The notes beneath the pieces were generated by a model. The model was not told the DNA's origin. It saw only the letters and a program-made list of their open reading frames with translations, and ran no database searches. A stretch of DNA of 64,000 bases from NCBI RefSeq assembly GCF_003173775.1, contig NZ_CP029552.1, forward strand, positions 2,952,001-3,016,000. Reading direction: 5' to 3'. Both the position numbers and the translations under genes were made by a program. This DNA comes from Methylobacterium sp. 17Sr1-1. GTDB lineage: Bacteria > Pseudomonadota > Alphaproteobacteria > Rhizobiales > Beijerinckiaceae. Of this stretch, positions 7,495 to 16,414 are shown in pieces; position 1 is the stretch's first letter, and every line of letters begins with the position of its first letter.

Positions 7495-8907
7495 GTGCTT
7501 CATGTTTCGACCCGCGGCGCCGCCGCGCCGCTGACCTTCACCGACGCGCTGCTCGCCGGCCTCGCCCGCGACGGCGGCCTGTACATCCCGCAGAGCTGGC
7601 CGCAGATCTCCCCCGAGACGATCGCGGGGCTCGCGGGACGGCCCTACGCGGAGGCCGCCAAGACCGTGCTGTCGCCCCTCGTCGACGGCGAGATCGCACA
7701 AGCCGATTTCGACCGGATGATCGACGAGGCCTACGCCACCTTCCGGCATCCGGCGGTCTGCCCGCTGACCCAGCTCGGCGACAACCTCTTCCTGCTCGAA
7801 CTGCACCACGGCCCGACGCTCGCCTTCAAGGACGTGGCGATGCAGCTCCTCGGCCGGCTGATGGACCACGCGCTCAAGGCCAAGGGCAGCCGGGCGACGA
7901 TCGTCGGCGCCACCTCGGGCGATACCGGCAGCGCCGCCGTCGAGGCGTTCCGCGGCCTCGACAACGTCGACGTGTTCATCCTCTATCCCCACGGCCGGGT
8001 GTCGGAGGTGCAGCGCCGGCAGATGACCACGGTCGACGCGCACAACATCCATGCGCTCGCCGTCGAGGGCACCTTCGACGATTGCCAGGCGATCGTGAAG
8101 GCGCTGTTCCAGCACCCGCGTTTCGCCGAGGACGTGCGCCTGTCGGGCGTCAACTCGATCAACTGGGCCCGCGTCGCCGCGCAGGCGGTCTATTACTTCA
8201 CCAGCGCGGTGAGCTTGGGCAGCCCCTATCGCCCGGTCTCGTTCTCGGTGCCGACCGGCAATTTCGGCGACATCCTCGCCGGCTGGGCGGCCAAGCGCAT
8301 GGGCCTGCCGGTCGGCCGGCTGATGATCGCCACCAACGCCAACGACATCCTGGCCCGCACGCTGGCGACGGGATCGTACGAGGTCCGGGGCGTGGCCCCG
8401 ACCACCTCGCCGTCGATGGACATCCAGGTCTCGTCGAACTTCGAGCGCCTGCTGTTCGAGACCCTCGACCGCGACGCCTCCGCGGTGAACCGGCTGATGG
8501 CCGGCCTCAAGCAGTCGGGCGCCTTCACGCTCGACCCCGCGACGCTCGCGCGGATCCGGGCCGAGTTCGACGCGGCCGCCGTGCCCGAGGACGAGGTGGT
8601 GGCCGAGATCCGCGACGTCTACGAGGGCACCGGCCAGATCATCGATCCGCACAGCGCCATCGGCGTGCGCGCTGCCCGCAAGCTCGTGGCCGAGGATCCG
8701 GCGACACCGGTGGTGGCGCTCGCCACCGCGCATGCGGCGAAGTTCCCGGACGCGGTCGAGGCCGCGACCGGCATCCGCCCGGCCCTGCCGCCCCACCTCG
8801 CCGACCTCCTGGAGCGCCGCGAGCGCTTCACCGTGCTGCCGAACGACGAGGCGGCGGTCGAGCGGGCGATCCGCGAGCGCGCCCGCATCCTGGGACAAGC
8901 CGCATGA
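7495..8907 (+). CDS. thrC: Threonine synthase
   Basis: A 470-residue PLP enzyme that converts O-phospho-L-homoserine to threonine. It starts with GTG and opens L-H-V-S-T-R-G, the usual N-terminus of proteobacterial threonine synthases. The PLP lysine is Lys112 in G-P-T-L-A-F-K-D, and the phosphate-binding stretch A-T-S-G-D-T-G-S-A-A-V-E-A-F follows near residue 140. Length and motif order are those of the class that lacks a regulatory domain. Its stop overlaps the start of the M16 peptidase gene (ATGA), a linkage common in Rhizobiales. Confidence 0.95.
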   Translation: MLHVSTRGAAAPLTFTDALLAGLARDGGLYIPQSWPQISPETIAGLAGRPYAEAAKTVLSPLVDGEIAQADFDRMIDEAYATFRHPAVCPLTQLGDNLFLLELHHGPTLAFKDVAMQLLGRLMDHALKAKGSRATIVGATSGDTGSAAVEAFRGLDNVDVFILYPHGRVSEVQRRQMTTVDAHNIHALAVEGTFDDCQAIVKALFQHPRFAEDVRLSGVNSINWARVAAQAVYYFTSAVSLGSPYRPVSFSVPTGNFGDILAGWAAKRMGLPVGRLMIATNANDILARTLATGSYEVRGVAPTTSPSMDIQVSSNFERLLFETLDRDASAVNRLMAGLKQSGAFTLDPATLARIRAEFDAAAVPEDEVVAEIRDVYEGTGQIIDPHSAIGVRAARKLVAEDPATPVVALATAHAAKFPDAVEAATGIRPALPPHLADLLERRERFTVLPNDEAAVERAIRERARILGQAA

Positions 8908-10199
8908 ACCAGCATTTCGCGACGCTCGGCGCCTCGCCGGACCTCAAGATCACGCGGCTCTCCAACGGCCTCACCGTCGCCACCGAGGCGATGCCCGGGG
9001 TCGCCACCGCGACCCTCGGGGTCTGGATCGGCGCCGGCTCGCGCAACGAGCGGCCGGAGGAGCACGGGCTCAGCCACCTGATCGAGCACATGGCGTTCAA
9101 GGGCACGGCGACGCGCTCCGCCCGCCAGATCGCCGAGGACATCGAGAATGTCGGCGGCGAGATCAACGCCGCCACCAGCGTCGAGCAGACGAGCTACACC
9201 GCCCGGGTGCTGGGCGAGGATGCCGACGTGGCCCTCGACGTGCTCGGCGACATCCTGACCCGCTCGGCCTTCGAGGCCGGCGAGCTCGCCCGCGAGAAGG
9301 GCGTGATCCTCCAGGAATACGCCGCCGTCGAGGACACGCCCGACGACGTCGTCTACGACGCCTTCACCGAGGCCGCCTTCCCCGACCAGCCGATCGGCCG
9401 GCCGATCCTCGGGCGCCCGGAGACGATCAAGAGCTTCGACAAGATGGCGATCGAGGCCTATCTCGCTCGCGAATACACACCCGGCCGGATGGTGCTGGCG
9501 GCGGCCGGTGCCGTGGAGCACGAGGCGATCGTCGCTGCGGCCGAGAAGCATTTCGGGGCGATGCCGGCGGCGTCCGCGCCCGATTCGGTGCCCGGCCAGT
9601 ATCGCGGCGGCGAGCGTAGGATGCCGCGCAAGCTCGAACAGGCCAACCTGGTGCTCGGCCTGCCCGGCCTGTCGTTCCGGGACGAATCCTACTACGCCAC
9701 GCACCTCTTCGCGCAGGTGCTCGGCGGCGGGCTGACCTCGCGGCTCTGGCACGAGGTGCGCGAGACCCGCGGCCTCGCCTACGAGATCCACGCCTTCCAC
9801 TGGCCGTTCAGCGATTGCGGCCTGTTCGGCATCGGCGCCGGCACCGCCGGCGCCGACCTGCCGGGCCTCGTCGAGGTGACGCTCGCCTGCCTGCGCGAGG
9901 CGGCCGACACGGTCGATTCCACCGAGCTCGCCCGGGCGAAGGCCCAGCTCAAGGTGGCCCTTCTCTCGGCGCTGGAGACGCCGGGCGGGCGCATCGAGCG
10001 CACGGCCCGCCAGTTGCTGGCCTGGGGCCGGGTGATCCCGGCCGCCGAGGTGATCGCCAAGGTCGACGCCGTGACCCCCGACGACGTGCGGGCGGCCGGC
10101 CGCGCGCTGATCGCCGGGGCGCCGACGATCGCGGCGATCGGGCCGATCAAGAAGCTGCAGAGCCTGGAAGCGGTGAGCAAGGTGCTGAAGGCGGGGTGA
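8904..10199 (+). CDS. M16-family zinc metallopeptidase
   Basis: A 431-residue single-subunit pitrilysin-type protease. The inverted zinc motif HLIEH is at residues 58-62 and the third ligand region E-I-N-A-A-T-S-V-E-Q-T follows about 35-75 residues later. The second half contains the R-x-x-x-Y pair region R-E-T-R-G-L-A-Y-E-I-H-A-F typical of the mitochondrial processing peptidase-like group. No signal peptide is visible, so it is probably cytoplasmic. It overlaps thrC by four bases and so is translationally coupled to it; the reason for that pairing is not known to me. Confidence 0.92.
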   Translation: MNQHFATLGASPDLKITRLSNGLTVATEAMPGVATATLGVWIGAGSRNERPEEHGLSHLIEHMAFKGTATRSARQIAEDIENVGGEINAATSVEQTSYTARVLGEDADVALDVLGDILTRSAFEAGELAREKGVILQEYAAVEDTPDDVVYDAFTEAAFPDQPIGRPILGRPETIKSFDKMAIEAYLAREYTPGRMVLAAAGAVEHEAIVAAAEKHFGAMPAASAPDSVPGQYRGGERRMPRKLEQANLVLGLPGLSFRDESYYATHLFAQVLGGGLTSRLWHEVRETRGLAYEIHAFHWPFSDCGLFGIGAGTAGADLPGLVEVTLACLREAADTVDSTELARAKAQLKVALLSALETPGGRIERTARQLLAWGRVIPAAEVIAKVDAVTPDDVRAAGRALIAGAPTIAAIGPIKKLQSLEAVSKVLKAG

Positions 10200-10228
10200 G
10201 CGGGTCCCGGCACGCGCCACGGCCTTAA

Positions 10229-10396
10229 CCCTCCCCCTCTGCGGGGGAGGGTGCCCCACGAAGTGGGGCGGGAGAGGGGACGCCGCTTCCGGATAGGACC
10301 GAACCGGTGTGAAGGGCGCCACCTGGATCAGCGTCGCGCCGCCCCTCTCCCGGCCTGCTCCGCAGGCCACCCTCCCCCACAGAGGGGGGAGGGTTC
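10229..10396. repeat. Palindromic intergenic repeat, family B variant
   Basis: Part of the 516-base gene-free gap between the M16 peptidase and the LpxC-like gene. The left part reads CCCTCCCCCTCTGCGGGGGAGGG, and the right part CCTCCCCCACAGAGGGGGGAGG; between them lie GCCCCACGAAGTGGGGC and GGCCTGCTCCGCAGGCC hairpins. It is related in style to the elements at 22605, 38077, 53161 and 57975. I see nothing recognisable from 10400 to 10715 apart from the presumed promoter of the next gene. Confidence 0.7.
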
Positions 10397-10715
10397 GGGG
10401 CGGCGCCCTCGCGAGGTGTTCCCTAGCGCTCCGCCCAAAATCGACAATCGAATCGACTCCATCCCGCGCGCAGCAAGACGTCTCGACTGCTGCCCCGCCG
10501 CCCGAACTAGGCCGAACGGTCGAGTGTCGGCTCTCCGCCAGTCTCCGTAGAAGCAACCTGCAGTCGAGCGCGCGAGTGCCCGAAGGCAGGTCCTGCGCGG
10601 CCGAAGTCCCGGGGTCGAGGAGATTGGCAGCTCACGCCCTCCCGCCCACGGAACAACCGCGTCAGCGCCTTGGAAAAAGCACACGACGGCCGGGGGCGGC
10701 CGGCGGAACGGTCGG

Positions 10716-11819
10716 GTGCGAGACATGGGATTCGAAAGCGTCGCGTGGCGCGAGGCGACGCTGGGCCGGAGCGTATCGGCGCGCGGGCCCGGGCTGCATA
10801 CCGGCCGGGCCGCCCGCGTCACCCTGGCACCGGCGCCCGCCGGCCACGGCATCCGCTTCGCGGTGCGCTGCGCCGGGACCTCGGCCGAGGTGCCGGCCGG
10901 AACGGCGGACTGGGTCGCGAGCCGGATGAGCACCGCCCTCGCTGTCGGCGAGGGGCGCAAGTTGCGCACCATCGAGCACCTGATGGCGGGCCTCGCGGCC
11001 TCCCGCATCGACAATGCGGCGGTCACCGTCGAGGGGACCGAGATCCCGATCCTCGACGGCTCGGCGGCGCGCTGGTGCGCGCTGATCGATGCCGCCGGGC
11101 GGGTACCGCAGGACCGGCCACGCCAGGTTCTGCGCATTCGCGCGCCGTTTCAGGTCGACGGAATGCACGGCTTCCTGCGCGCCGAGCCGGCCGACGCCTT
11201 CGAGGTCGATGTCAGCACCGACCGGCTGCCGGGCTTCGGCGTGCTGCGCTGGTCGGGCCCGATCGATCCGGCCACGTTCCGGGCCGAGATCGCCCCGAGC
11301 CGCAGCTTCGGCAACGCTTCGCTGATCTGGCGCACCCTGCTCAAGACCCGCCTCGCCCGCACTCTCCTGCCGGCGTCGACTCGGGAGACACTCTGGGCCC
11401 GCTCGTTCGAGTCCCAGACCGTGCGGGCCGACGACCTCGTGCCCACGGTCACGCGGCCGGAATGCCGGCGCTCGATCTGTCCCGAGACGGAGGAACGGAT
11501 GCACCCGCGGGACCGCGAGCCGCTGCTGCGCGGCGCCCGTCCCGGGCGGGTCGCGATCCTGCTCGGCGGACGGGTGCTCGGCGGCGCGCGCTTCCCCGAC
11601 GAGCCGGTGCGGCACAAGATCCTCGACCTCGTCGGCGATCTGGCTCTCGCCGGCCGGCCGATCCTCGGGCGCATCGTGGCGAATTGCCCGACCCACGCGC
11701 TGACCTTCGCGTTCCTCACCGAGCTGATGCGCCATCCGGAATGCTGGGAGGTGGTCTCGCTGGCCGAGCCCGGTCACGAAGCGGTCGGCACCGATCGCGA
11801 AGGGATCGGCACAACTTGA
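10716..11819 (+). CDS. LpxC-like UDP-3-O-acyl-N-acetylglucosamine deacetylase with an insertion
   Basis: The first committed step of lipid A synthesis is deacetylation by LpxC, a zinc enzyme. This 367-residue protein keeps the key parts: H-x-G at the front (G-L-H-T-G-R), the T-I-E-H-L-M-A motif with the catalytic glutamate and first zinc histidine, P-I-L-D-G-S-A, the V-R-H-K-I-L-D-L-V-G-D-L segment with the second histidine and the aspartate, and a late histidine in C-P-T-H-A-L. It is about 60 residues longer than usual LpxC; the extra residues lie between S-R-S-F-G-N and F-P-D-E-P-V-R-H-K (about 195-285) and carry two cysteines. The late G-H motif is T-H instead. It starts at GTG 10716 or ATG 10725. 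It may be a paralogue of the essential gene. Confidence 0.8.
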   Translation: MRDMGFESVAWREATLGRSVSARGPGLHTGRAARVTLAPAPAGHGIRFAVRCAGTSAEVPAGTADWVASRMSTALAVGEGRKLRTIEHLMAGLAASRIDNAAVTVEGTEIPILDGSAARWCALIDAAGRVPQDRPRQVLRIRAPFQVDGMHGFLRAEPADAFEVDVSTDRLPGFGVLRWSGPIDPATFRAEIAPSRSFGNASLIWRTLLKTRLARTLLPASTRETLWARSFESQTVRADDLVPTVTRPECRRSICPETEERMHPRDREPLLRGARPGRVAILLGGRVLGGARFPDEPVRHKILDLVGDLALAGRPILGRIVANCPTHALTFAFLTELMRHPECWEVVSLAEPGHEAVGTDREGIGTT

Positions 11820-11897
11820 TTTGGCCGCAAAGCGGAGCGATCGAAGCCGGACGACGGTCGCGCTCGTAGGCGACAGGGGAGATCCGGGGCCTCCGCC

Positions 11898-14867
11898 TTG
11901 CTCGGAAGCTTGGGCGTCAGTACGGTCCGGCACCTCCCCGAGCCGCCCCGTGGCCGTCCCTGTCCGGTCGGAAGTCGCCGAAGCTTGCGCACGCTCTCAC
12001 TCGTCCTCGCCTGCCTCGCGGCCCTTGCCGGGCTGCTCCTCGCCGCGCCGGAGGCCCGCGCGGTCGAGGCCGTGCGCGTCACCCTCGATTCGCAGGCCAT
12101 CGATCTCACCCCGGCGATCGAGCGCTACCGCTCCGACGGCGACCTGATCCAGATCTCCACGGCGCCCGGCAAGGACGGCATCGTGCGCCGCATCGCCGTG
12201 AAGGCGCGCGAGACCGGGGCGCGGCCGGACTGGATGGTGTTCGCGCTCACCAACGACACCGACGAGCAGATCGATCGCGTCCTCGTCGCCCCGCATTTCC
12301 GCCTCGTCGGCTCCGGCGTGGTCTGGCCCGATCTCGGCGGCTCGCGCATCGCCGCGATCACGGCGAGCCAGGGCATTCGCCCTGAGCGCGACGAGAGCCC
12401 GGACGCCGACCAGTTCGTCATCACGCTGGATCCCGGCACCACCGTCACCTTCGTGGCGGAGCTGCGCACGCCGAACGTGCCGCAGGTCTATCTCTGGGAC
12501 CAGGACGCCTACCGCAAGAAGGCGACCGGGCTGACCCTCTACAAGGGCATCATCATCGGCATCGCCGGGCTGCTGGCGCTGTTCCTGACCATCGTGTTCG
12601 TGGTCAAGGGCGCCATCATCTTCCCGGCCGCGGCGGCCCTCGCCTGGGCGGTGCTGGCCTATGCGTGCATCGATTTCGGGTTCTTCCAGCGCATCTTCCC
12701 GGTGACGGAGGCGGCGGAGCGGATCTACCGCGCCTCGGCGGAAGCGGTGCTCGGCGCGACGCTGCTGGTGTTCCTGTTCGCCTACCTCAACCTCGCCCGC
12801 TGGCACGTGCGCTACAGCCACGTCGCGCTGATCTGGCTGCTGTTCCTCGCCGGTCTCGTGGGCCTCGCCGTCATCGACCCGCCGGTGGCGGCGGGCGTGG
12901 CGCGGATCTCGGTCGCCACGGTGGCCGGCGTCGGGCTGCTGCTGGTGGTCTATCTGGCGATCCACAACGGCTACGACCGGGCGATCCTGCTGATCCCGAC
13001 CTGGCTGCTGCTGCTCGCCTGGGTGGTGGCGGCGGGCTTCGCCATCACCGGCCAGCTCCACAACGACCTCGTCCAGCCGGCCCTCATCGGCGGCCTGGTG
13101 CTGATCGTGATGCTGATCGGCTTCACGGTGCTCCAGCACGCCTTCGCGGGCGGGGGCCTCGGCAACAGCCTCGTCTCCGACACCGAGCGGCGGGCGCTGG
13201 CCCTGACCGGCGCCGGCGACGTGGTGTTCGACTGGGACGTGCCGGGGGACCGGGTCTTCGCCGGACCCGAGATCGAGGGGCAGCTCGGCCTCAAGCGCGG
13301 GGCGCTCGAGGGGCCGCAGGCGAACTGGCTCTCCCTGCTCCACCCCTTCGACGTCGAGCGCTACTCGGCCGCCCTCGATACCGTGATCGAGGAGCGGCGC
13401 GGCCGGATCTCCCAGGATTTCCGCCTGCGCTCGGCCGCAGGCCCCTATTACTGGTTCCGCCTCAAGGCGCGGCCGGTGATCGGCACCGACGGCGAGGTGG
13501 TGCGCATCGTCGGCACCATCGCGGACGTGACCGAGGCGAAGATCGCCGAGGAGCGGCTGCTGCACGACGCCGTCCACGACAACCTCACCGGCCTGCCCAA
13601 CCGCGAATTGTTCAACGACCGGCTCGATGCGGCGCTGGCGCTGGCGAGCCAGGACCCGCGCCTGAAGCCCACCCTGTTCGTGGTCGACATCGACCGGTTC
13701 AAGCAGGTCAACGACGCGATCGGGCTCTCGGCCGGCGATTCGATCCTGCTGACCCTGTCGCGCCGCCTCAACCGGCTGCTGCGGCCGCAGGACACGCTGG
13801 CGCGGGTCGCCGGCGACGAGTTCGCCATCATCCTGCTCTCCGAGCGCGATCCCGACCGGATCATCGCCTTCGCCGACAGCATCCGCCGGGCGATCACGAC
13901 GCCGATCACCTACGCCGACCGCGAGATCTTCCTGACGCCCTCGATCGGCGTCGCCCTGCACGAGGCGGGCGCGGTGGTGAAGCGCGACGACGTGGTGAAG
14001 AACGCCGAGCTCGCCATGATCAACGGCAAGCGCCAGGGCGGCGACCGGATCGAGGTCTACCGCCCGACCATGCGCTCCGACCGCGGCGAGCGGATGATGC
14101 TGGAGAGCGACCTGCGCCGGGCGCTGGAGCGCAACGAGATCAAGGTGCTCTTCCAGCCGATCGTGCGCCTGGAAGACCGCACGGTGGCGGGGTTCGAGAC
14201 CGTCCTGCGCTGGGACCATCCGCGGCTCGGCCGCGTCGCCCCCCAGGTTTTTTTGCCGATCGCAGAGGAATCCGGGCTCATCGTCAATCTCGGCGTGTTC
14301 GCCCTGGAGCGCACCGCGGCGGAACTCGCCGCCTGGCAGCAGGCGCTGGTGGTCGAGCCGCCGATCTTCGCCTCCGTCAACCTGTCCTCGCGCCAGCTCC
14401 TGCGCCACGACCTGCTGCACGACGTGAAGACCGTGCTCGCCCGCACCGGCGTCGTCCCCGGCTCGCTCAAGCTGGAGCTGACCGAGGCCCTGGTGATGGA
14501 GAACCCGGAATACGCCGCCCAGATGCTCGCCCGCATCCACGAGCTCGGCGCGGGCCTGTGCCTCGACGATTTCGGCACCGGCTACTCGGCGCTGACCTAC
14601 ATGCAGCGCTTCCCCTTCGACACGATCAAGATCGACCATTCCTTCGTGCGCCAGATGGCGAACGGGCGCTCGGGGATCCTGCGCTCGATCGTCCGGATGG
14701 CGCAGGAACTGGGGCTCGAGATCGTCGCCGAGGGCGCCGAGTCGGAAGCCGACGCCCTGGCGCTGGCCGAGATCGGCTGCGACTACGCGCAGGGCTTCGC
14801 CTTCGGCGAGCCGATGTCGGTCCTGCAGGCGCGGCAATTGGTGGGGGCGGCGCCGGAGGCGGCGTGA
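11898..14867 (+). CDS. Seven-TM sensor with PAS, GGDEF and EAL domains
   Basis: A c-di-GMP signalling protein of up to 989 residues. Order: signal peptide ending A-P-E-A-R-A near residue 53, a periplasmic beta-rich domain (about 55-215), seven membrane helices (about 220-420, the layout of 7TMR-DISM receptors), a PAS/PAC domain ending I-V-G-T-I-A-D-V-T-E-A, a GGDEF domain and a C-terminal EAL domain. The cyclase signature is A-G-D-E-F rather than G-G-D-E-F. The EAL motif reads E-T-V-L-R-W, keeping the metal-binding glutamate; D-D-F-G-T-G-Y-S, K-I-D and A-E-G-A-E are intact, so phosphodiesterase activity is plausible. The first start in frame is TTG at 11898; a later one (TTG about 11985) just before the signal peptide is possible. 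Confidence 0.88.
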   Translation: MLGSLGVSTVRHLPEPPRGRPCPVGSRRSLRTLSLVLACLAALAGLLLAAPEARAVEAVRVTLDSQAIDLTPAIERYRSDGDLIQISTAPGKDGIVRRIAVKARETGARPDWMVFALTNDTDEQIDRVLVAPHFRLVGSGVVWPDLGGSRIAAITASQGIRPERDESPDADQFVITLDPGTTVTFVAELRTPNVPQVYLWDQDAYRKKATGLTLYKGIIIGIAGLLALFLTIVFVVKGAIIFPAAAALAWAVLAYACIDFGFFQRIFPVTEAAERIYRASAEAVLGATLLVFLFAYLNLARWHVRYSHVALIWLLFLAGLVGLAVIDPPVAAGVARISVATVAGVGLLLVVYLAIHNGYDRAILLIPTWLLLLAWVVAAGFAITGQLHNDLVQPALIGGLVLIVMLIGFTVLQHAFAGGGLGNSLVSDTERRALALTGAGDVVFDWDVPGDRVFAGPEIEGQLGLKRGALEGPQANWLSLLHPFDVERYSAALDTVIEERRGRISQDFRLRSAAGPYYWFRLKARPVIGTDGEVVRIVGTIADVTEAKIAEERLLHDAVHDNLTGLPNRELFNDRLDAALALASQDPRLKPTLFVVDIDRFKQVNDAIGLSAGDSILLTLSRRLNRLLRPQDTLARVAGDEFAIILLSERDPDRIIAFADSIRRAITTPITYADREIFLTPSIGVALHEAGAVVKRDDVVKNAELAMINGKRQGGDRIEVYRPTMRSDRGERMMLESDLRRALERNEIKVLFQPIVRLEDRTVAGFETVLRWDHPRLGRVAPQVFLPIAEESGLIVNLGVFALERTAAELAAWQQALVVEPPIFASVNLSSRQLLRHDLLHDVKTVLARTGVVPGSLKLELTEALVMENPEYAAQMLARIHELGAGLCLDDFGTGYSALTYMQRFPFDTIKIDHSFVRQMANGRSGILRSIVRMAQELGLEIVAEGAESEADALALAEIGCDYAQGFAFGEPMSVLQARQLVGAAPEAA

Positions 14868-14906
14868 GGGCAGGCGTTTGGCTCCGGCGGATTTCACACC
14901 CACAGG

Positions 14907-15041
14907 GTCATTCCGGGGCCGCGCAGCGGAGCCCGGAATCCATACACTCAGGTTATGCAGAAAGAGGCGGAGCGCTCTCCGCCTTGTCCTGAACCATCCG
15001 CGGTTCTGGATTCCGGGCTCCGCTGCGCGGCCCCGGAATGA
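14907..15041. repeat. Perfect 36-base inverted repeat, palindromic family C
   Basis: Two 36-base copies, 14907-14942 and 15006-15041, are exact reverse complements of each other, and each is itself nearly palindromic (ATTCCGGG...CCCGGAAT). They are 63 bases apart and lie between convergent genes. The pair can fold into one long stem or two hairpins, and is well placed to terminate transcription from both sides. Confidence 0.85.
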
Positions 15042-15128
15042 CGAAGAGGGTGGTATTTCCGTAGCGTGACGCGAGCGACTCCGTCACGCAGGTGACCACC
15101 TTCCCCCGTACTGCGCTGGGGCGCCGGC

Positions 15129-15302
15129 CTAGAACACCGCCTGCCCCATCAGCACCGCCGCGATCACGATCACCACGGCGATCACCAGGAACAGCCCGAA
15201 CAGAAGGCGCGCGATGCCGCGGGCGCCCGACGCCACGTTGGTGAAGCCGAGCGCGCCGGCCACCAGCGAGATCACGAAGAAGATGATCGCCCATTTCAAC
15301 AT
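15129..15302 (-). CDS. DUF1328 family small membrane protein
   Basis: A 57-residue protein beginning [20 protein letters not shown], followed by [15 protein letters not shown] and a second hydrophobic helix. This is the standard pattern of the DUF1328 (YtjA-like) family, with two membrane helices. I chose the ATG at 15300-15302 because it gives the family's usual first residues, although the frame stays open further upstream. It diverges from ccmC across 150 bases. Function unknown; relatives are often stress-induced. Confidence 0.85.
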   Translation of the reverse strand: MLKWAIIFFVISLVAGALGFTNVASGARGIARLLFGLFLVIAVVIVIAAVLMGQAVF

Positions 15303-15452
15303 GGCGGGAGCACTCCGGTCCGAGAAAAAAGCCGCTGCGATAACCGACACCGCCACGCTTCGTTCCGAGCCGTCCACCGCTCCCCGCCCCGCCGGGCTGC
15401 GCCGTTCGTCCGCATTGCTGAACGACGCCTCCGCGCGCTACACCCGGCGCCG

Positions 15453-16250
15453 ATGTCGATGGATGCCAAGGCGATGGGTCCCAAGGCGATGGGTCGTCTC
15501 ACGCGGCTGGCGCAGCCCGGCCACTTCATGCGCTGGTCCGGGTCCCTCCTGCCCTGGGTGGCGGGCCTCGCCCTCCTGCTGCTGGCGGTGGGCCAGTACA
15601 TGACCTGGTTCGTGGCCCCGCCCGACTACCAGCAGGGCGAGACGGTGCGGATCATGTACATCCACGTGCCGGCGGCCTGGATGGCGGTGTTCTTCTACGG
15701 CGCCATGGCGGTCTCGGCGCTCGGCACCCTGATCTGGCGCCATCCGCTGGCCGACGTGGCGCAGCGCGCCGCCGCCCCGATCGGCGCCGCCTTCACGCTG
15801 ATCTGCCTCGTCACCGGCTCACTCTGGGGCAAGCCGATGTGGGGCACCTACTGGGTGTGGGACGCGCGCCTGACCTCGATGCTCGTGCTGTTCCTGATCT
15901 ATTGCGGGCTGCTCGCCCTGTGGCGCACCATCGAGGACCCGAACCGGGCCGCCCGGGCGGTCGCGATCCTGACCCTCGTCGGCGCCGTCAACCTGCCGAT
16001 CATCAAGTTCTCGGTGAACTGGTGGTCGACCCTGCACCAGCCGGCCTCGATCCTGCGGATGGGCGGGCCGACCATCCACCCGACCATGCTCCATCCCCTG
16101 CTGGTGATGATCGCCGCCGCCTCCGTGCTCGGCATCGCCCTGCACATCCAGGCGATGCGCACCGAGATCCTGCGCCGGCGCGTGCGCACGCTCACGATCC
16201 TCGAGGCCGAGCGGCTCGACGCCGCCCTCCTCGCCCCGCAGGCGGCCTGA
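15453..16250 (+). CDS. ccmC: Heme exporter/handling protein CcmC
   Basis: A 265-residue inner-membrane protein of cytochrome c maturation system I, which binds heme on the periplasmic side and helps load CcmE. Six membrane helices are visible, with the conserved tryptophan-rich segment W-G-T-Y-W-V-W-D-A-R-L-T-S near residue 130 and flanking histidines in Y-I-H-V-P and T-L-H-Q-P. The N-terminus holds a duplicated 15-base unit (15465-15494) encoding K-A-M-G-P-K-A-M-G, so the true start could be any of several nearby ATGs. It heads a ccmC-ccmD-ccmG set; ccmA and ccmB are not next to it. Confidence 0.95.
   Translation: MSMDAKAMGPKAMGRLTRLAQPGHFMRWSGSLLPWVAGLALLLLAVGQYMTWFVAPPDYQQGETVRIMYIHVPAAWMAVFFYGAMAVSALGTLIWRHPLADVAQRAAAPIGAAFTLICLVTGSLWGKPMWGTYWVWDARLTSMLVLFLIYCGLLALWRTIEDPNRAARAVAILTLVGAVNLPIIKFSVNWWSTLHQPASILRMGGPTIHPTMLHPLLVMIAAASVLGIALHIQAMRTEILRRRVRTLTILEAERLDAALLAPQAA
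15465..15494 (+). repeat. Two tandem 15-base units at the ccmC start
   Basis: GCCAAGGCGATGGGT is followed directly by CCCAAGGCGATGGGT, an almost exact duplication that keeps the ccmC frame and supplies extra ATG codons. Confidence 0.8.
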
Positions 16251-16255
16251 CCCGC

Positions 16256-16414
16256 ATGGATCTCGGACCTCACGCCGCCTTCATCCTCGGCGCCTACGGC
16301 TTCACCGCCCTGGTGATCCTCGGCCTGGTCGCCAACGCGATCCTCGACCGGCGGGCGCAGGAGCGGGCGCTCGCCCGGCTCGCGCAGGAACCGACACCGC
16401 GGGGCCGCCGGTGA
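16256..16414 (+). CDS. ccmD: Heme exporter protein CcmD
   Basis: A 52-residue single-span membrane protein that begins M-D-L-G-P-H-A-A-F-I-L-G-A-Y-G, with the aromatic-rich first half of the helix and the basic C-terminal tail (L-D-R-R-A-Q-E-R) expected of CcmD, which helps release holo-CcmE from the CcmABC complex. It lies five bases after ccmC and its stop overlaps the GTG of ccmG (GTGA). Confidence 0.92.
   Translation: MDLGPHAAFILGAYGFTALVILGLVANAILDRRAQERALARLAQEPTPRGRR

Noticed and set aside
10309..10929. Open frame across the family B variant repeat and into the LpxC-like gene
   Set aside because: It runs through the palindromic repeat and has no recognisable domain; the LpxC-like frame explains the shared part.
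11997..14903. Long open frame of 968 codons on the minus strand
   Set aside because: It is antisense to the 7-TM PAS-GGDEF-EAL gene, low in motif content, and rich in R, H, D, G and A, as expected of shadow frames in GC-rich DNA.
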